DNA of 64,000 nt, taken from positions 160,419 through 224,418 of IMG/VR virus record IMGVR_UViG_3300020202_000001. One strand, written 5' to 3'. This DNA comes from a virus. Position numbers and translations under genes: made by a program. The notes under the pieces were generated by a model. The model ran no database searches. It was not told where the DNA came from and worked only from the letters and a program-made list of their open reading frames with translations. Shown piece by piece: positions 16,849-25,239 of the stretch (position 1 is the first letter of the stretch; each line of letters starts with the position of its first letter).

Positions 16849-18384
16849 ATGCCGAAACAGGAACGCAAGGCACGGAAGCCGGTCCCCGTCGCGAAGCGAC
16901 AGCCCCGCGACGAGGACGACGGCGAGGAGACGAAGGCCGCGAAGCCGGCCGCCAAGCCGGCAGCCTCGGAGAAGGCCACCGGGTCCGCCCCCGGCACGCT
17001 CAAGCGCCGCTTGAAGCCCCGGGAGGACCCCACCGGCGCGAGCACCGGTCCGAACGACCGTGTTCACGCCCCGCGGCCCGTCCACAGCCTCGACAACCGG
17101 GACCTCTCCAAGATCCCCAAGAAGGGCAAGCAGCGCCTCGCCGAGTGGCGGGGCCAGAACCACGGCAAGAAGCTCGACAAGTACATGCAGGGCATGATGA
17201 GTGCCTCGCGTCGAAAGTTCGGCCACAACGCCGTGTTCGCGGGGCACACCGACGAGAACATGATCGTCGGCATCCCGTGCCCGCTCGCCTTCGAGTACCT
17301 GCTCTGCCAGGACGTCTTCCCCCTCGGCCTCATCTACCAGATCGTCGGTCTGGCGGGCTCGCTCAAGAGTTCGCTGATCTACGAGATCATGCGCTGGTTC
17401 CGCAACGCCGGCGGCGGCTCGCACCTTGAGGAGGTGGAGACGAAGTTCTCCCCAGAACTCATGCGGTCGATCGTCGGGTACGCGGAGGACGAGACGAACG
17501 TCATCGTCGACCGGTGCGACTCGGTCGAGGACTGGCAGCGGAAACTGCTCTACAACATCGACCAGCAGAAGGAGCTGCTGACCTGGGAGGACAAGGCCAA
17601 CAAGATCCCGGGTCCGGGTCGAACGGTGCCCATCTGCTTCGCGGTCGACAGCGTCAGCGGCAAGCTGAGCATGGAGACGCAGGAGAAGGTCAACGACCAG
17701 GGCTTCCACGGCCGGTCGTTCCCGATCGAGGCGATGAGCATCACCGGGTTCATGAAGACCGTGCCCCAGATGATCGACGGGTGGCCGTTCGCGCTGGTGC
17801 TGAACAACCACCTGAAGATGGGCAAGGACGACCAGGGCCACGACGTCCGGCGGATCACCGGCGGCGCGGGCCTGAACTTCCAGGAGTCGTTCGAGCTGGA
17901 GACGAAGGTCCGCAAGTCGAAGATCGAGTGCTCCGAGTGGGAGGGCATCCAGATCGGCATCCGCTGCACGAAGAACTCGTTCGGCCCCACGCACCGCCGC
18001 ATCGACGCACGCATGCTGTGGTGGGAGGAGATGAACGAGGAGACGGGCGACTACGACCAGATCACCCGCTGGGACTGGCACTGGTCCACCGTGCAGCTGC
18101 TGACCGGCGAGAACATGCTGAGCGCCATGATCCGGGCTCGGCTGAAGGAAGCCGGCGTCCACGTCGACGCGCCGAAGAAGGCCGACGTGGAGAACCTCGC
18201 GTGGAGCAAGAACCTCGGCATGAAGAAGGAAGACGCCGTGCCGTGGAGCGAACTCGGCGCGATGATCGCCAAGGACACCGTTCTGTTGAACACCATCAGG
18301 CAGTGCCTCGGCATCAAGCGCCGCCCGCTCCTGCAGGGCGACTACCTCCAGCAACTGGAAGGGCTGCGAGAGCAGCTCCCGTGA
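16849..18384 (+). CDS. RecA/UvsX-like recombinase
   Basis: This 511-aa protein has an N-terminal disordered Lys/Ala/Pro region (about residues 1-90). A RecA-type ATPase core follows: Walker A GLAGSLKSS at 167-175, Walker B region PICFAVDSVSG, FALVLNNHLK and a GGAGLNF segment corresponding to the RecA loop after the ATPase core. It would load on single-stranded DNA and drive strand exchange and recombination-dependent replication. The gene follows the putative SSB, matching the usual functional pairing. The C-terminal ~150 residues are unlike bacterial RecA and more like phage UvsX variants. Confidence 0.82.
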   Translation: MPKQERKARKPVPVAKRQPRDEDDGEETKAAKPAAKPAASEKATGSAPGTLKRRLKPREDPTGASTGPNDRVHAPRPVHSLDNRDLSKIPKKGKQRLAEWRGQNHGKKLDKYMQGMMSASRRKFGHNAVFAGHTDENMIVGIPCPLAFEYLLCQDVFPLGLIYQIVGLAGSLKSSLIYEIMRWFRNAGGGSHLEEVETKFSPELMRSIVGYAEDETNVIVDRCDSVEDWQRKLLYNIDQQKELLTWEDKANKIPGPGRTVPICFAVDSVSGKLSMETQEKVNDQGFHGRSFPIEAMSITGFMKTVPQMIDGWPFALVLNNHLKMGKDDQGHDVRRITGGAGLNFQESFELETKVRKSKIECSEWEGIQIGIRCTKNSFGPTHRRIDARMLWWEEMNEETGDYDQITRWDWHWSTVQLLTGENMLSAMIRARLKEAGVHVDAPKKADVENLAWSKNLGMKKEDAVPWSELGAMIAKDTVLLNTIRQCLGIKRRPLLQGDYLQQLEGLREQLP

Positions 18385-18388
18385 CACG

Positions 18389-18802
18389 ATGACCCTTCCC
18401 GCAAAGCCCGCCTCGGCGGGCACCAGGACATCCACACTCCCCGAGCTGCCGGTCGTGCCGGCGGTTCGGGGAGAGGTGTTCCCGGACGGCTTCAAACCCC
18501 TCGACGACGTCATCACGCTCGAACGGACGATCACTGTCTCGAAACGGATCAAGGTCGTCGGTAAGCTGACCACGAAGGGCGGCAACGCGGCGATCAAGGT
18601 CGAGCCCTGGTCGACCGACCGGCACCGCCGGATCGCCGACGACGCCGTGCCGTTCGACGACCTCGACGCCACCGTGGTCGCGATGAACTTCCTCAAGTCC
18701 TGGCTGAAGACGGAGGGCGAGCGGCTGGTGATCGCCGAGGCCCCCGCCGTGAAGGAACCGCCCGAGCGGCGGCCCGATGACGACGATGACGACGGCGAAT
18801 AA
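18389..18802 (+). CDS. Hypothetical protein with acidic tail, 137 aa
   Basis: This gene begins 4 nt after the RecA-like stop and so is co-transcribed with it. A proline-rich N-terminus leads to a beta-rich central part (ITLERTITVSKRIKVVGKL) and a helix. It ends in a run of Asp (RRPDDDDDDGE), an ending often seen on small DNA-metabolism partners. I do not recognise the family. Confidence 0.65.
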   Translation: MTLPAKPASAGTRTSTLPELPVVPAVRGEVFPDGFKPLDDVITLERTITVSKRIKVVGKLTTKGGNAAIKVEPWSTDRHRRIADDAVPFDDLDATVVAMNFLKSWLKTEGERLVIAEAPAVKEPPERRPDDDDDDGE

Positions 18803-18829
18803 CCCACGCGTTCGGACACCCGACACATC

Positions 18830-19477
18830 ATGAGCGACGACGCACCACGCAAGAACTGGTTCAGCGAGCGGATGAAGGGGCAGAACGCCCAAGGCCGCCT
18901 GGACCACGAGCTGTTGCAGTTCGAGGCCGAGCGGCTGAAGTGGCTGCTCCAGCGATTCGGGCTGAAGAAACGGATGCACCAGGTGATCCGCCGCTACCAC
19001 GCGGACACCGGCCGTTCGGAGCTTCGGTTCGAGGCGTTCAACGAAGTGTTCCCCACCTTCCCCTTCCTGATCGGGTGCACGAAGCTCCAGGGCGTACCGA
19101 TGCCCGGCCGCGTGTCCAAGAGCGGGCAGCAGAAGGTGACGCCGGTCGACTACCACATCTACCTCGACCCGGCCTCGACCGAGCCGGCGCGGTTCAAGAA
19201 CTTCACGAAGGTCCCGTTCGTCGGGGCCTACAAGGACTTCTACGCCGCGTCGGCCGGTCGGGCCAACGGTCGGAAGGTGGCACTGATCTTCCCGCGCAAG
19301 GGGTTCCTGCACGGGATGGTCATGCACAACGACTCCTCCGAGCAGTTCTGGACGGAGGGACTGTCGTGGGTGTACAAGGTGCCCGGGACGGAGAACCGCC
19401 TGTACGTCCAGCCCCTGTCGGCCCTCGTGGAGGCGATCTACGAGGGAGGCAGGGGGTGGCGTCCGCCCGGGGAGTAG
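18830..19477 (+). CDS. Hypothetical protein, 215 aa
   Basis: An N-terminal helical section (LQFEAERLKWLLQRFGLKKRM) is followed by a beta-rich domain (PVDYHIYLDPAS, VALIFPRKGFLHGMVMHND). No family is recognised. Its TAG stop overlaps the first base of palindromic copy 2, so it ends the recombination block. Confidence 0.65.
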   Translation: MSDDAPRKNWFSERMKGQNAQGRLDHELLQFEAERLKWLLQRFGLKKRMHQVIRRYHADTGRSELRFEAFNEVFPTFPFLIGCTKLQGVPMPGRVSKSGQQKVTPVDYHIYLDPASTEPARFKNFTKVPFVGAYKDFYAASAGRANGRKVALIFPRKGFLHGMVMHNDSSEQFWTEGLSWVYKVPGTENRLYVQPLSALVEAIYEGGRGWRPPGE

Positions 19478-19500
19478 ATCTCAAAACCGGTTTTTAGATC
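19477..19500. repeat. Dispersed palindromic element, copy 2 (before the ParB/KorB-like gene)
   Basis: This copy has the perfect core AAAACCGGTTTT with GATC at both ends, in mirror orientation to copy 1. It overlaps the upstream stop codon and is followed within 10 bases by a TCCCCC-TGAC-GGGGGA mini-hairpin (19511-19526). The next start codon is 91 bases downstream, the longest leader of the family. Confidence 0.9.
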
Positions 19501-19590
19501 CCCTAGACATTCCCCCTGACGGGGGATAGACTCCGGCCACGTCGCCGGAACGACTGAACACCACTCACAGAAGAAGGAGACCCCAAGACC

Positions 19591-20484
19591 ATGAGCAAGA
19601 ACGAATCCACGCTTCTCCCCGAAGAGCAGAAGCGCGCGGCGATCTACGAAGAGATGTCCCCGGCCCTCAAGAAGGTCGCGGACGACTTCCGCAAGAAGGA
19701 GGCCGTCGCCTCCAAGGGCAACCTCACCCTCCGCTACGACATGGGCGTGAAGGTGAAGCAGGTGATCGAGGAGGAGGCCGAGTACGGCGCGAACGCCGTC
19801 AAGCAGCTCGCCGCCTTCCTCGGCCGCTCGGAGACGGACCTGTACGACCTGCGGAACGTCGTGACCACCTACGACAAGGACGAGATCATCGCCCTGTCGG
19901 AGCGCGAGATGGCCAACGGCGGGCACATCACGATGGGCCACGTCATGGCCATCGTCCGCGTGAAGAAGCAGGCCGACCGGAAGAAGCTGTGGGACCGCGT
20001 GTTCGCCGAGTCCCTCACCGTGGGCCAGCTCGCCGGCGAGGTGTCGGCCGGGTACGAGAAGGCCAACAAGCGCTCGGGCGGCCGCAAGCCGTCCAAGCCG
20101 ACGAGCCCCGTGGCGGGCATCGCCCAGATCGCGGAGCGGACGCAGGAGCTGAACAACCGCTTCGAGGGCTGGGACGAGACCGTGTTCACGGCCATCGCCG
20201 ACCTCCCCCCGGACAAGATCGACAAGATCGTCCTGGAGAAGGCCGAGAAGGCCAGCGCGGAGCTGCACAAGCTGGAGGAGAACCTCACCCAGTACGTCGG
20301 CAAGTACGACAAGGGCGTCGAGCACATCCGCAAGGTCGTGGCGGCGAAGGCGAAGGAAGAGGCCGACGCCAAGGCCGAGCACAAGAAGGAAGAGAAGCAG
20401 CTCGAAGGCAAGGGCGCGAAGAAGGCAGTCGGCAAGAAGGCCGACGCGAAGGCCGGCAAGAGCCGCCGGCCCGCTGCCGCCTAA
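19591..20484 (+). CDS. ParB/KorB-type helix-turn-helix DNA-binding protein
   Basis: This 297-aa protein has a region resembling the DNA-binding half of ParB/KorB. A putative HTH lies at about residues 69-90 (AVKQLAAFLGRSETDLYDLR). Then ITMGHVMAIVRV at 113-124 matches the ParB 'S-GHARAL' helix, and WDRVFAESLTVGQLAGEV at 134-151 matches 'A--I---LSVRQ-E-LV'. The N-terminal CTP-binding ParB domain is absent. The C-terminal third is a coiled-coil followed by a Lys/Ala-rich tail. It sits downstream of palindromic copy 2 and ahead of a strong terminator, so it is nearly monocistronic. Its role as a regulator or partition factor is inferred. Confidence 0.65.
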   Translation: MSKNESTLLPEEQKRAAIYEEMSPALKKVADDFRKKEAVASKGNLTLRYDMGVKVKQVIEEEAEYGANAVKQLAAFLGRSETDLYDLRNVVTTYDKDEIIALSEREMANGGHITMGHVMAIVRVKKQADRKKLWDRVFAESLTVGQLAGEVSAGYEKANKRSGGRKPSKPTSPVAGIAQIAERTQELNNRFEGWDETVFTAIADLPPDKIDKIVLEKAEKASAELHKLEENLTQYVGKYDKGVEHIRKVVAAKAKEEADAKAEHKKEEKQLEGKGAKKAVGKKADAKAGKSRRPAAA

Positions 20485-20525
20485 GCGCTCCCGCCTGAGA
20501 GCGGCGACGGTTGTCTGACGACGTG

Positions 20526-20577
20526 ACGCCCCGGGCGGTTTGCGGAGAGTACCGCGGCCGCCCGGGGCGTTCTCTTT
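20526..20577 (+). terminator. Strong intrinsic terminator after the ParB/KorB-like gene
   Basis: A perfect 13-bp stem (ACGCCCCGGGCGG with CCGCCCGGGGCGT) around a 19-base loop is followed by TCTCTTT. It begins 41 bases after the stop of the ParB/KorB-like gene and isolates that gene from the next block. Confidence 0.85.
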
Positions 20578-20588
20578 GGGCTTTAGCT

Positions 20589-21506
20589 ATGAGTCACCCC
20601 ACGGGCGACGAGATGAACGGCTTCACCGTCTTCGTGCTCCTCTACGGGGACCACCTGGAGCTGGCCAGGCGTTCACTCGGGTCGATCGCGTACAACTGTG
20701 ACCCCGCCCTATGCCGGTCGATCAGGGTGGGCATGAACGCGGTCAGCGACCGCTCCCGGGCCGCGGCCCTGGAGCTGCTGACCACGATCGTGCCCGCCGG
20801 CGTCGAGACGCTGGTCTACGACGCCGGACCCCACAACCGGCTCAAGTACCCCATGATGCGGAAGATGTTCAACGACCCGAAGCACCGGGTCGTGACGCCG
20901 CACACCATGTGGTTCGACGACGACTCGTGCATCGACCCCGACACCGACTACACCTGGTGGCGGCGGGTCTACGACCGGATGCAGCAGGCCGACATGATCG
21001 GCAAGCTGTACACGTTCCCCGTCGCCCCCCGGCAGCGACAGGCGATCGAGGCCCAGCCCTGGTACACGGGCAAGCTGGTGCCGGGCAAGTTCACGTTCGC
21101 CACCGGCGGGTGGTGGGCGTGCCGGACGAAACACCTGCAGCGGTGGGACTACCCGTTCCGCCAGCTGACGCACAACGGGGGCGACACGGTCCTCGGGGAG
21201 CTGATGCGGCAGCAGGGGCTGTCGCTCAGAAACTTCTCGGAGGGCGTGTGGATCAACGCGGACGAACACGGCAACGCGAGCAAGGCCCCCCGAAGGGGTG
21301 AAAGTCGCAAGCCGCTCTGGTACAACTACCCGGCCGACGAGGACACCGCCGCCTACCACGCGTTCAAGATCGAGGCGGTAGACCCGAACGCGGGCGAGTG
21401 GTGGGTGGGGCGGCCGAAGTCGGAGGTCATCGGACAGGTGCAGCGGACCGTCGACCAGCTCGGCAGGCAGTACCGCAGGCGACCCCCACAGGTACCAGGA
21501 CTATGA
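20589..21506 (+). CDS. Glycosyltransferase (GT-A type)
   Basis: This 305-aa protein has a GT2-like start (FTVFVLLYGDHLELARRSLGSI) and an acidic nucleotide-sugar/metal motif in MWFDDDSCIDPDTDY. It continues with FTFATGGWWACRTKHLQRW, resembling the acceptor-side part of GT-A enzymes. It would transfer a sugar to a virion protein, surface polymer or modified base; the acceptor is unknown. ATG 20589 has no evident ribosome site; an internal ATG at 20613 is the alternative. It follows the terminator by only 11 nt, so its promoter is unclear. The stop overlaps the next start (ATGA). Confidence 0.72.
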   Translation: MSHPTGDEMNGFTVFVLLYGDHLELARRSLGSIAYNCDPALCRSIRVGMNAVSDRSRAAALELLTTIVPAGVETLVYDAGPHNRLKYPMMRKMFNDPKHRVVTPHTMWFDDDSCIDPDTDYTWWRRVYDRMQQADMIGKLYTFPVAPRQRQAIEAQPWYTGKLVPGKFTFATGGWWACRTKHLQRWDYPFRQLTHNGGDTVLGELMRQQGLSLRNFSEGVWINADEHGNASKAPRRGESRKPLWYNYPADEDTAAYHAFKIEAVDPNAGEWWVGRPKSEVIGQVQRTVDQLGRQYRRRPPQVPGL

Positions 21507-21937
21507 ACTTCAACCTCCACTGGATCGACGTCAGCGAGGCACTCCAAAAGCAGGTGCAGCCCCGGGCCATCCTCGAACGCCCGCAGGTGGGCGGGAAGAA
21601 CCGGGCGGCCAACGCCGGGATCTTCGGGACGGCCCGGGTCGGCCGGCAGGGCGAGTTCTGGGTGCCGAGCAACGCGATCACCGAGCCGGCGATCAAGTGG
21701 GAGGTCACGAACCAGGGCGACCACGTCTCGATCCCGCTCAACGCGTACCGCACCCCGGAGCAGGCCAAGGGCTGGCTGGTGGCGGCGGCGATGGAGCACG
21801 GGCTCCGGGCCGGGTTCGACCTGGGCCGACGATGTCACAAGCAACCGGTCGAGATCACCCTCGTGCTCGGGCACAAGGTCGACGCGGTCGAGGAAGGTTA
21901 TCGCTTCTACCTGGGCCTCTCGGTCCAGGTCGAATGA
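21503..21937 (+). CDS. Hypothetical protein, 144 aa
   Basis: ATG 21503 overlaps the glycosyltransferase stop, so translation is coupled. The protein is beta-rich (FWVPSNAITEPAIKWEV, VEITLVLGHKV, YRFYLGLSVQVE) with no recognisable motif. A small structural or accessory protein would fit, but nothing in the sequence decides. Confidence 0.65.
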   Translation: MNFNLHWIDVSEALQKQVQPRAILERPQVGGKNRAANAGIFGTARVGRQGEFWVPSNAITEPAIKWEVTNQGDHVSIPLNAYRTPEQAKGWLVAAAMEHGLRAGFDLGRRCHKQPVEITLVLGHKVDAVEEGYRFYLGLSVQVE

Positions 21938-21950
21938 AGGAGTTCACGCA

Positions 21951-22538
21951 ATGGCCAAGGCAGCACAGATCGCGCAGTCCCGCAGGGCGGCCCCGGCGGC
22001 CCCCGCAGCGGCCCCGCAGAGGGCCGCCAGGCCCCCGAAGGCACCCGCACCGCCCCCGAGCCCCACGCAGCTGCTCGCGGACGCGTACGACGCCCTGCGG
22101 CTCTGCGAGGACGGCATGGCGGCGTACTCGACGCTGCAGAACATGATGGCCGGCGACAAGCCGGGGGCGCAAACGGGCGTCCCGGCCCCCCGGTTCGCTT
22201 GGGAGGCCGCCCCTCCGGGCGGGACGCCCCGGCAGATCGTGTCCAACCTCGCCAAGCTGCCGCCGGAGGACCGCCCGGCCGTGCTCGGGCCGCTCGTCAA
22301 CCTCCACTTCGACCAGATGCTGGCCGGAGCGGAGAAGGCGAAGGCCATGGTCGACCGGCTGGTGGCGATCCTGACCGCCAGCGCTCAGGCGGCGGCCCCG
22401 GCCGACGAGGAGGCGGGCGACGACCAGCCCGAGGACGACCAGCCCGTCGAGGACGGCGACGACATGGAGGCCGCCGACGAGGACCAGGACGACCAGGACG
22501 ACGACGAAGAGACCGACGACGACCAGCAAGGCGGATGA
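21951..22538 (+). CDS. Hypothetical protein with Ala-rich head and acidic tail, 195 aa
   Basis: The N-terminal ~40 residues are Ala/Pro-rich. A helical middle follows (LLADAYDALRLCEDGMAAYSTLQNM; LVNLHFDQMLAGAEKAKAMV), and the last ~45 residues are almost all Asp/Glu with Gln (DEDQDDQDDDEETDDDQQGG). It resembles other acidic-tailed proteins in this window. Its function is unknown. The stop overlaps the next start. Confidence 0.65.
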   Translation: MAKAAQIAQSRRAAPAAPAAAPQRAARPPKAPAPPPSPTQLLADAYDALRLCEDGMAAYSTLQNMMAGDKPGAQTGVPAPRFAWEAAPPGGTPRQIVSNLAKLPPEDRPAVLGPLVNLHFDQMLAGAEKAKAMVDRLVAILTASAQAAAPADEEAGDDQPEDDQPVEDGDDMEAADEDQDDQDDDEETDDDQQGG

Positions 22539-23191
22539 CCATGAGCTTCGTGCGAAAAGAGGACGTGGAGGCGATCGTCGCGGAGGCCGACCCGCACGAC
22601 GGCTTCCGGGTGAAGGACGTGGTGGTAGGGGGCGAGCACTCCCTCCACCTCGTCTTTCGCCGGGGCGGCGTGCCGGTGGCCCCGCCGTGGCGGATCGGCG
22701 GCGGCATGAGCAAGCAGGTGTGGGCGCGAAAGGACCCCACGCCCGAGCAGATTGGCGAGAAGCGCCGGCTCATCATGCTGCTCGAAGCGGTCTGCCGCTT
22801 CATGAACACCTGCGGCGACTGGAACCAACTGGAGGACGTGCTGAGCGGGTTCAGCACGATGATCGGCGGCGACCTGCAGCTCGCGCTGTGCGGGTCGTTC
22901 CAGCTGATCGACTCGTGCGTGACCACCGAGGGCATGTACGAGCACGTCTTCTACTCGCCCGAGAGCCCGTGGGCGATCCGGTGGGCCGACGAGCAGTTCT
23001 TCGACGTCGTCTCGCTGAACGAGATCAACCGGGAGCTACAAGAACAGGAAGCGAGCGAACCAGATGTCCTCCCCGGAGGAACCGATCAAGGGTTCGGAGA
23101 GGACCTACCCCGTCAACCAGATCATCGACAACTGGAAGCGGTGGAGGGCGACGCTGGCGAAGACGTACCTGGACCAGACCCCGAGGGGTGA
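22535..23191 (+). CDS. Hypothetical protein whose last 128 nt overlap the next gene
   Basis: The start ATG 22535 (ATGA with the previous stop) has an alternative at 22541. The first ~175 residues look like ordinary coding sequence (CRFMNTCGDWNQLEDVL, FQLIDSCVTTEGMYEHVFY). The last ~43 residues are the +1-frame reading of the next gene and are Gly/Asp/Pro-rich. No family is recognised. See the finding on long overlaps: the tail may be real or may mark a frameshift. Confidence 0.6.
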   Translation: MTMSFVRKEDVEAIVAEADPHDGFRVKDVVVGGEHSLHLVFRRGGVPVAPPWRIGGGMSKQVWARKDPTPEQIGEKRRLIMLLEAVCRFMNTCGDWNQLEDVLSGFSTMIGGDLQLALCGSFQLIDSCVTTEGMYEHVFYSPESPWAIRWADEQFFDVVSLNEINRELQEQEASEPDVLPGGTDQGFGEDLPRQPDHRQLEAVEGDAGEDVPGPDPEG

Positions 23192-23981
23192 CACGTTCGA
23201 CATCTTCGTCAACGATCTCTACGAGCTACTGCCCAAGACGATCAACTACGACACCGTGTACGCCTCGGTCGAGGACCTGGCGGGCACCAAGCTGACCTCG
23301 GACGTGCTCCGGCAGGTGTGCTGGCGGCTGGCCGGCAACCTCGGGCGGATGGCCGAGCAGACGCCCGTGCCGACCTGGACCCGCCAGCCGTTCCCGGAGT
23401 GGGTGCCCGCGCAGATCGCGTCCGCCAAGCGGCGGCTGAGCGGCAAGGGCGACCTCGGGTACGTCTACACGATCCAGGTGCTGGCCGGGCTCTCCGCCGG
23501 CCTGAAGACGACGAAGTTCTGGACCGACAAACAGGTCCGCTACATGGCCGGCGACTTCGGGTTCGCACGCCGCCGGCCGAGCGAGCGGTCGACGCAGCTG
23601 CCCCGCAACCAGTTCCAGAGCCCGATGGAGCTGGTCACGTTACGCCTCACGCTCCTGATCGACCCCAAGCTGTGCACGCCGGCCGAGCCCGGGTTCGAGA
23701 AGACGAAGATCTCCTCGGCCAACCTGGACTGGAACCGGGAGCAGATGAAGTACCGCGACCGGTACGACCCGGGCTACCAGTGCCCGCAGGGCGTCACCCA
23801 CCAGGTGCCGTGCTGCCGGTGCCCGTTCGGGATCAGCACCTGCCGGGCGGCCGTGCACCCGACCGACTACGAGTTCGACTACTGCGAGCAATGTGGCCGC
23901 GACCGCGCCCCCTACGACACGTCCGTGTCGAAGGAGATGTGCGTCGAGTGCTACGAGCGAAAGATCCTCCAGAGGAGGTAG
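23064..23981 (+). CDS. Hypothetical cysteine-rich protein, 305 aa
   Basis: ATG 23064 lies 128 nt inside the previous gene. An N-terminal helical part (IIDNWKRWRATLAKTYLDQT) is followed by a C-terminal section dense in Cys (CPQGVTHQVPCCRCPFGIS, YCEQCGRDRAPYD, MCVECYERK), which probably binds two or more zinc ions. It shares the CxxC habit of many small proteins in this phage. I do not recognise a known enzyme. The stop lies inside the strong AGGAGG site of the next gene. Confidence 0.68.
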   Translation: MSSPEEPIKGSERTYPVNQIIDNWKRWRATLAKTYLDQTPRGDTFDIFVNDLYELLPKTINYDTVYASVEDLAGTKLTSDVLRQVCWRLAGNLGRMAEQTPVPTWTRQPFPEWVPAQIASAKRRLSGKGDLGYVYTIQVLAGLSAGLKTTKFWTDKQVRYMAGDFGFARRRPSERSTQLPRNQFQSPMELVTLRLTLLIDPKLCTPAEPGFEKTKISSANLDWNREQMKYRDRYDPGYQCPQGVTHQVPCCRCPFGISTCRAAVHPTDYEFDYCEQCGRDRAPYDTSVSKEMCVECYERKILQRR

Positions 23982-23983
23982 CG

Positions 23984-24388
23984 TTGCCGGAAGACTTGAG
24001 CTGGATGAGCCGGCCGCTGGAAGAGGGCGAGTTCGAGACGGGTTGCCACACCCACCAGGGTAACGACCTGATCCTGTTCGCCCAGACGACGAGAGAGCTG
24101 CACGACCGCCGGTACACGATCTTCGGGACCGTGTACGGCAGGCACCGCACCGAGCCCGACTTCGACTGGGTGGAGGCGCTGCGAGCACCGATCAAGGAGC
24201 TGTTCCGTGAAACGACACGCAAGTACCGCCGCGAGGTCCGGGAAGACCCCGGCGGCGACGTCTACACCTACCCCGACTTCTTCAACTGCTGCATCCGCGA
24301 CTACCTCCGGTGGATCGAGGACTACGGCCACGACGCCGGCCCAGCCCCAGCCGGACACGAGCATCCCCGACTCCGCCACGCCTGCTGA
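23984..24388 (+). CDS. Hypothetical protein, 134 aa, TTG start
   Basis: A strong AGAGGAGGT (23971-23979) with a normal gap points to TTG 23984. The in-frame ATG 24005 would be too far from it. The protein has an N-terminal acidic segment, a beta-rich stretch (DRRYTIFGTVYGRHRTEPDFDW) and a C-terminal helical part (YPDFFNCCIRDYLRWIEDYG). Its last 182 nt overlap the next reading frame. Confidence 0.55.
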   Translation: MPEDLSWMSRPLEEGEFETGCHTHQGNDLILFAQTTRELHDRRYTIFGTVYGRHRTEPDFDWVEALRAPIKELFRETTRKYRREVREDPGGDVYTYPDFFNCCIRDYLRWIEDYGHDAGPAPAGHEHPRLRHAC

Positions 24389-24830
24389 GCGCCGGCGCTA
24401 CCAGGCGTACCTCCGCGAGGCCCACCCGTTCCCCGGCGTGAGCTTCCGCAAGTTCATCGACGGCGAGCGGTCGCAGGAGCCGACGCCGAAGGAGGACCCC
24501 AACGGCCCGCCGGCCCCGCTGCGGGACTGGACGAGCCTTACCGAGGACGTGAAGCTGCCGGGCGACCTGACGCCCGGGTTCATGTCCGCCCGCCCCGAGC
24601 TGATCCGCGTCCGCGAGGGCCGCACGTTCAACGAGGAGGAGACGCAGGCGGTCGTGCACGCGCTGCGGGTCCTGGTCGAGACGAACGTGCTGCTGCAGGG
24701 TCGCAGCCGGGAGATCGCCAAGCGGGTAAAGAACGTCCTCGGGGCCGTCGAGAACGTCCGGGTCACGCTCAGCAACCTCGACGACGAGGCGAACTACCGC
24801 ACGCCGCACCCGAGGACCGACGAGTCATGA
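24207..24830 (+). CDS. Hypothetical protein overlapping the previous gene by 182 nt
   Basis: GTG 24207 has AAGGAG at 24194-24199 with a 7-base gap. That supports a start deep inside the previous gene. The first ~60 residues are Ser/Thr/Ala/Pro-rich and look like out-of-frame sequence, whereas from PAERRRYQAYLREAHPFPG onward the sequence looks like a normal protein. No start codon exists between these parts. Either a long overlap or a +1 frameshift from the upstream gene is required. Its function is unknown. Confidence 0.55.
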   Translation: MKRHASTAARSGKTPAATSTPTPTSSTAASATTSGGSRTTATTPAQPQPDTSIPDSATPAERRRYQAYLREAHPFPGVSFRKFIDGERSQEPTPKEDPNGPPAPLRDWTSLTEDVKLPGDLTPGFMSARPELIRVREGRTFNEEETQAVVHALRVLVETNVLLQGRSREIAKRVKNVLGAVENVRVTLSNLDDEANYRTPHPRTDES

Positions 24831-25009
24831 CCTGTCCGTTCTGCCACCGCGACGTGCCGAAGGAGCAGCTGAAGTCGGGGCGGTGTCCGCACTGCGGCAC
24901 GTCCGTCCCGACCGTGCACCTCCAGCGGCGGTGGCAGCCCGTGCCGATGATCGACCACAGCCAACGACGCGGCCGCGAGGGCCGCCTCAAGCGACGAAGG
25001 GACGACTGA
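24827..25009 (+). CDS. Small zinc-ribbon protein, 60 aa
   Basis: Two knuckles, CPFCHRD and CPHCG, are spaced 13 residues apart and form a classic zinc ribbon. A short basic tail (RRGREGRLKRRRDD) follows. The start overlaps the previous stop (ATGA). It is likely a small DNA-, RNA- or protein-binding accessory factor; the specific role is unknown. Confidence 0.7.
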   Translation: MTCPFCHRDVPKEQLKSGRCPHCGTSVPTVHLQRRWQPVPMIDHSQRRGREGRLKRRRDD

Positions 25010-25010
25010 C

Positions 25011-25202
25011 GTGACGGAGCACCCCCAGCAAGGCCAGGACCGACTGGACGACATCCTGAACCACCTGGCCGAGCTGGGGGTGCCGCACGCGGCCATCCGC
25101 GTCACCCGCGACCCCGCGGGCGACCGCGTCGCCGTCGCCCCGCCCTACGACACGTCCGAGGTGAGGGTGTACCTCGCCTCCGCCTCGCAGCGGCCCAACT
25201 GA
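25011..25202 (+). CDS. Small hypothetical protein, 63 aa
   Basis: The start GTG 25011 lies one base after the previous stop. The protein has a short helix (RLDDILNHLAELG) and a beta hairpin-like end (IRVTRDPAGDRVAVAPP). It is the last gene before palindromic copy 3. No family is recognised. Confidence 0.5.
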   Translation: MTEHPQQGQDRLDDILNHLAELGVPHAAIRVTRDPAGDRVAVAPPYDTSEVRVYLASASQRPN

Positions 25203-25207
25203 GGGCC

Positions 25208-25231
25208 GATCCAAAAACCGGTTTTGAGAAG
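25208..25231. repeat. Dispersed palindromic element, copy 3 (before thyX)
   Basis: The perfect AAAACCGGTTTT core has a GATCC left arm, and the right arm (GAGAAGGAG) doubles as the ribosome binding site of thyX. The centre lies 20 bases before the ATG at 25240. This is the clearest case of the element merging with a translation start. Confidence 0.9.
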
Positions 25232-25239
25232 GAGCGTGC

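Noticed and set aside
14537-16873. A 778-residue - strand frame with long Val/Gly runs
   Set aside because: It is the antisense of the Asp/Lys repeat tail (GAC/GTC symmetry). The Val-rich sequence is a by-product and has no start region of its own.
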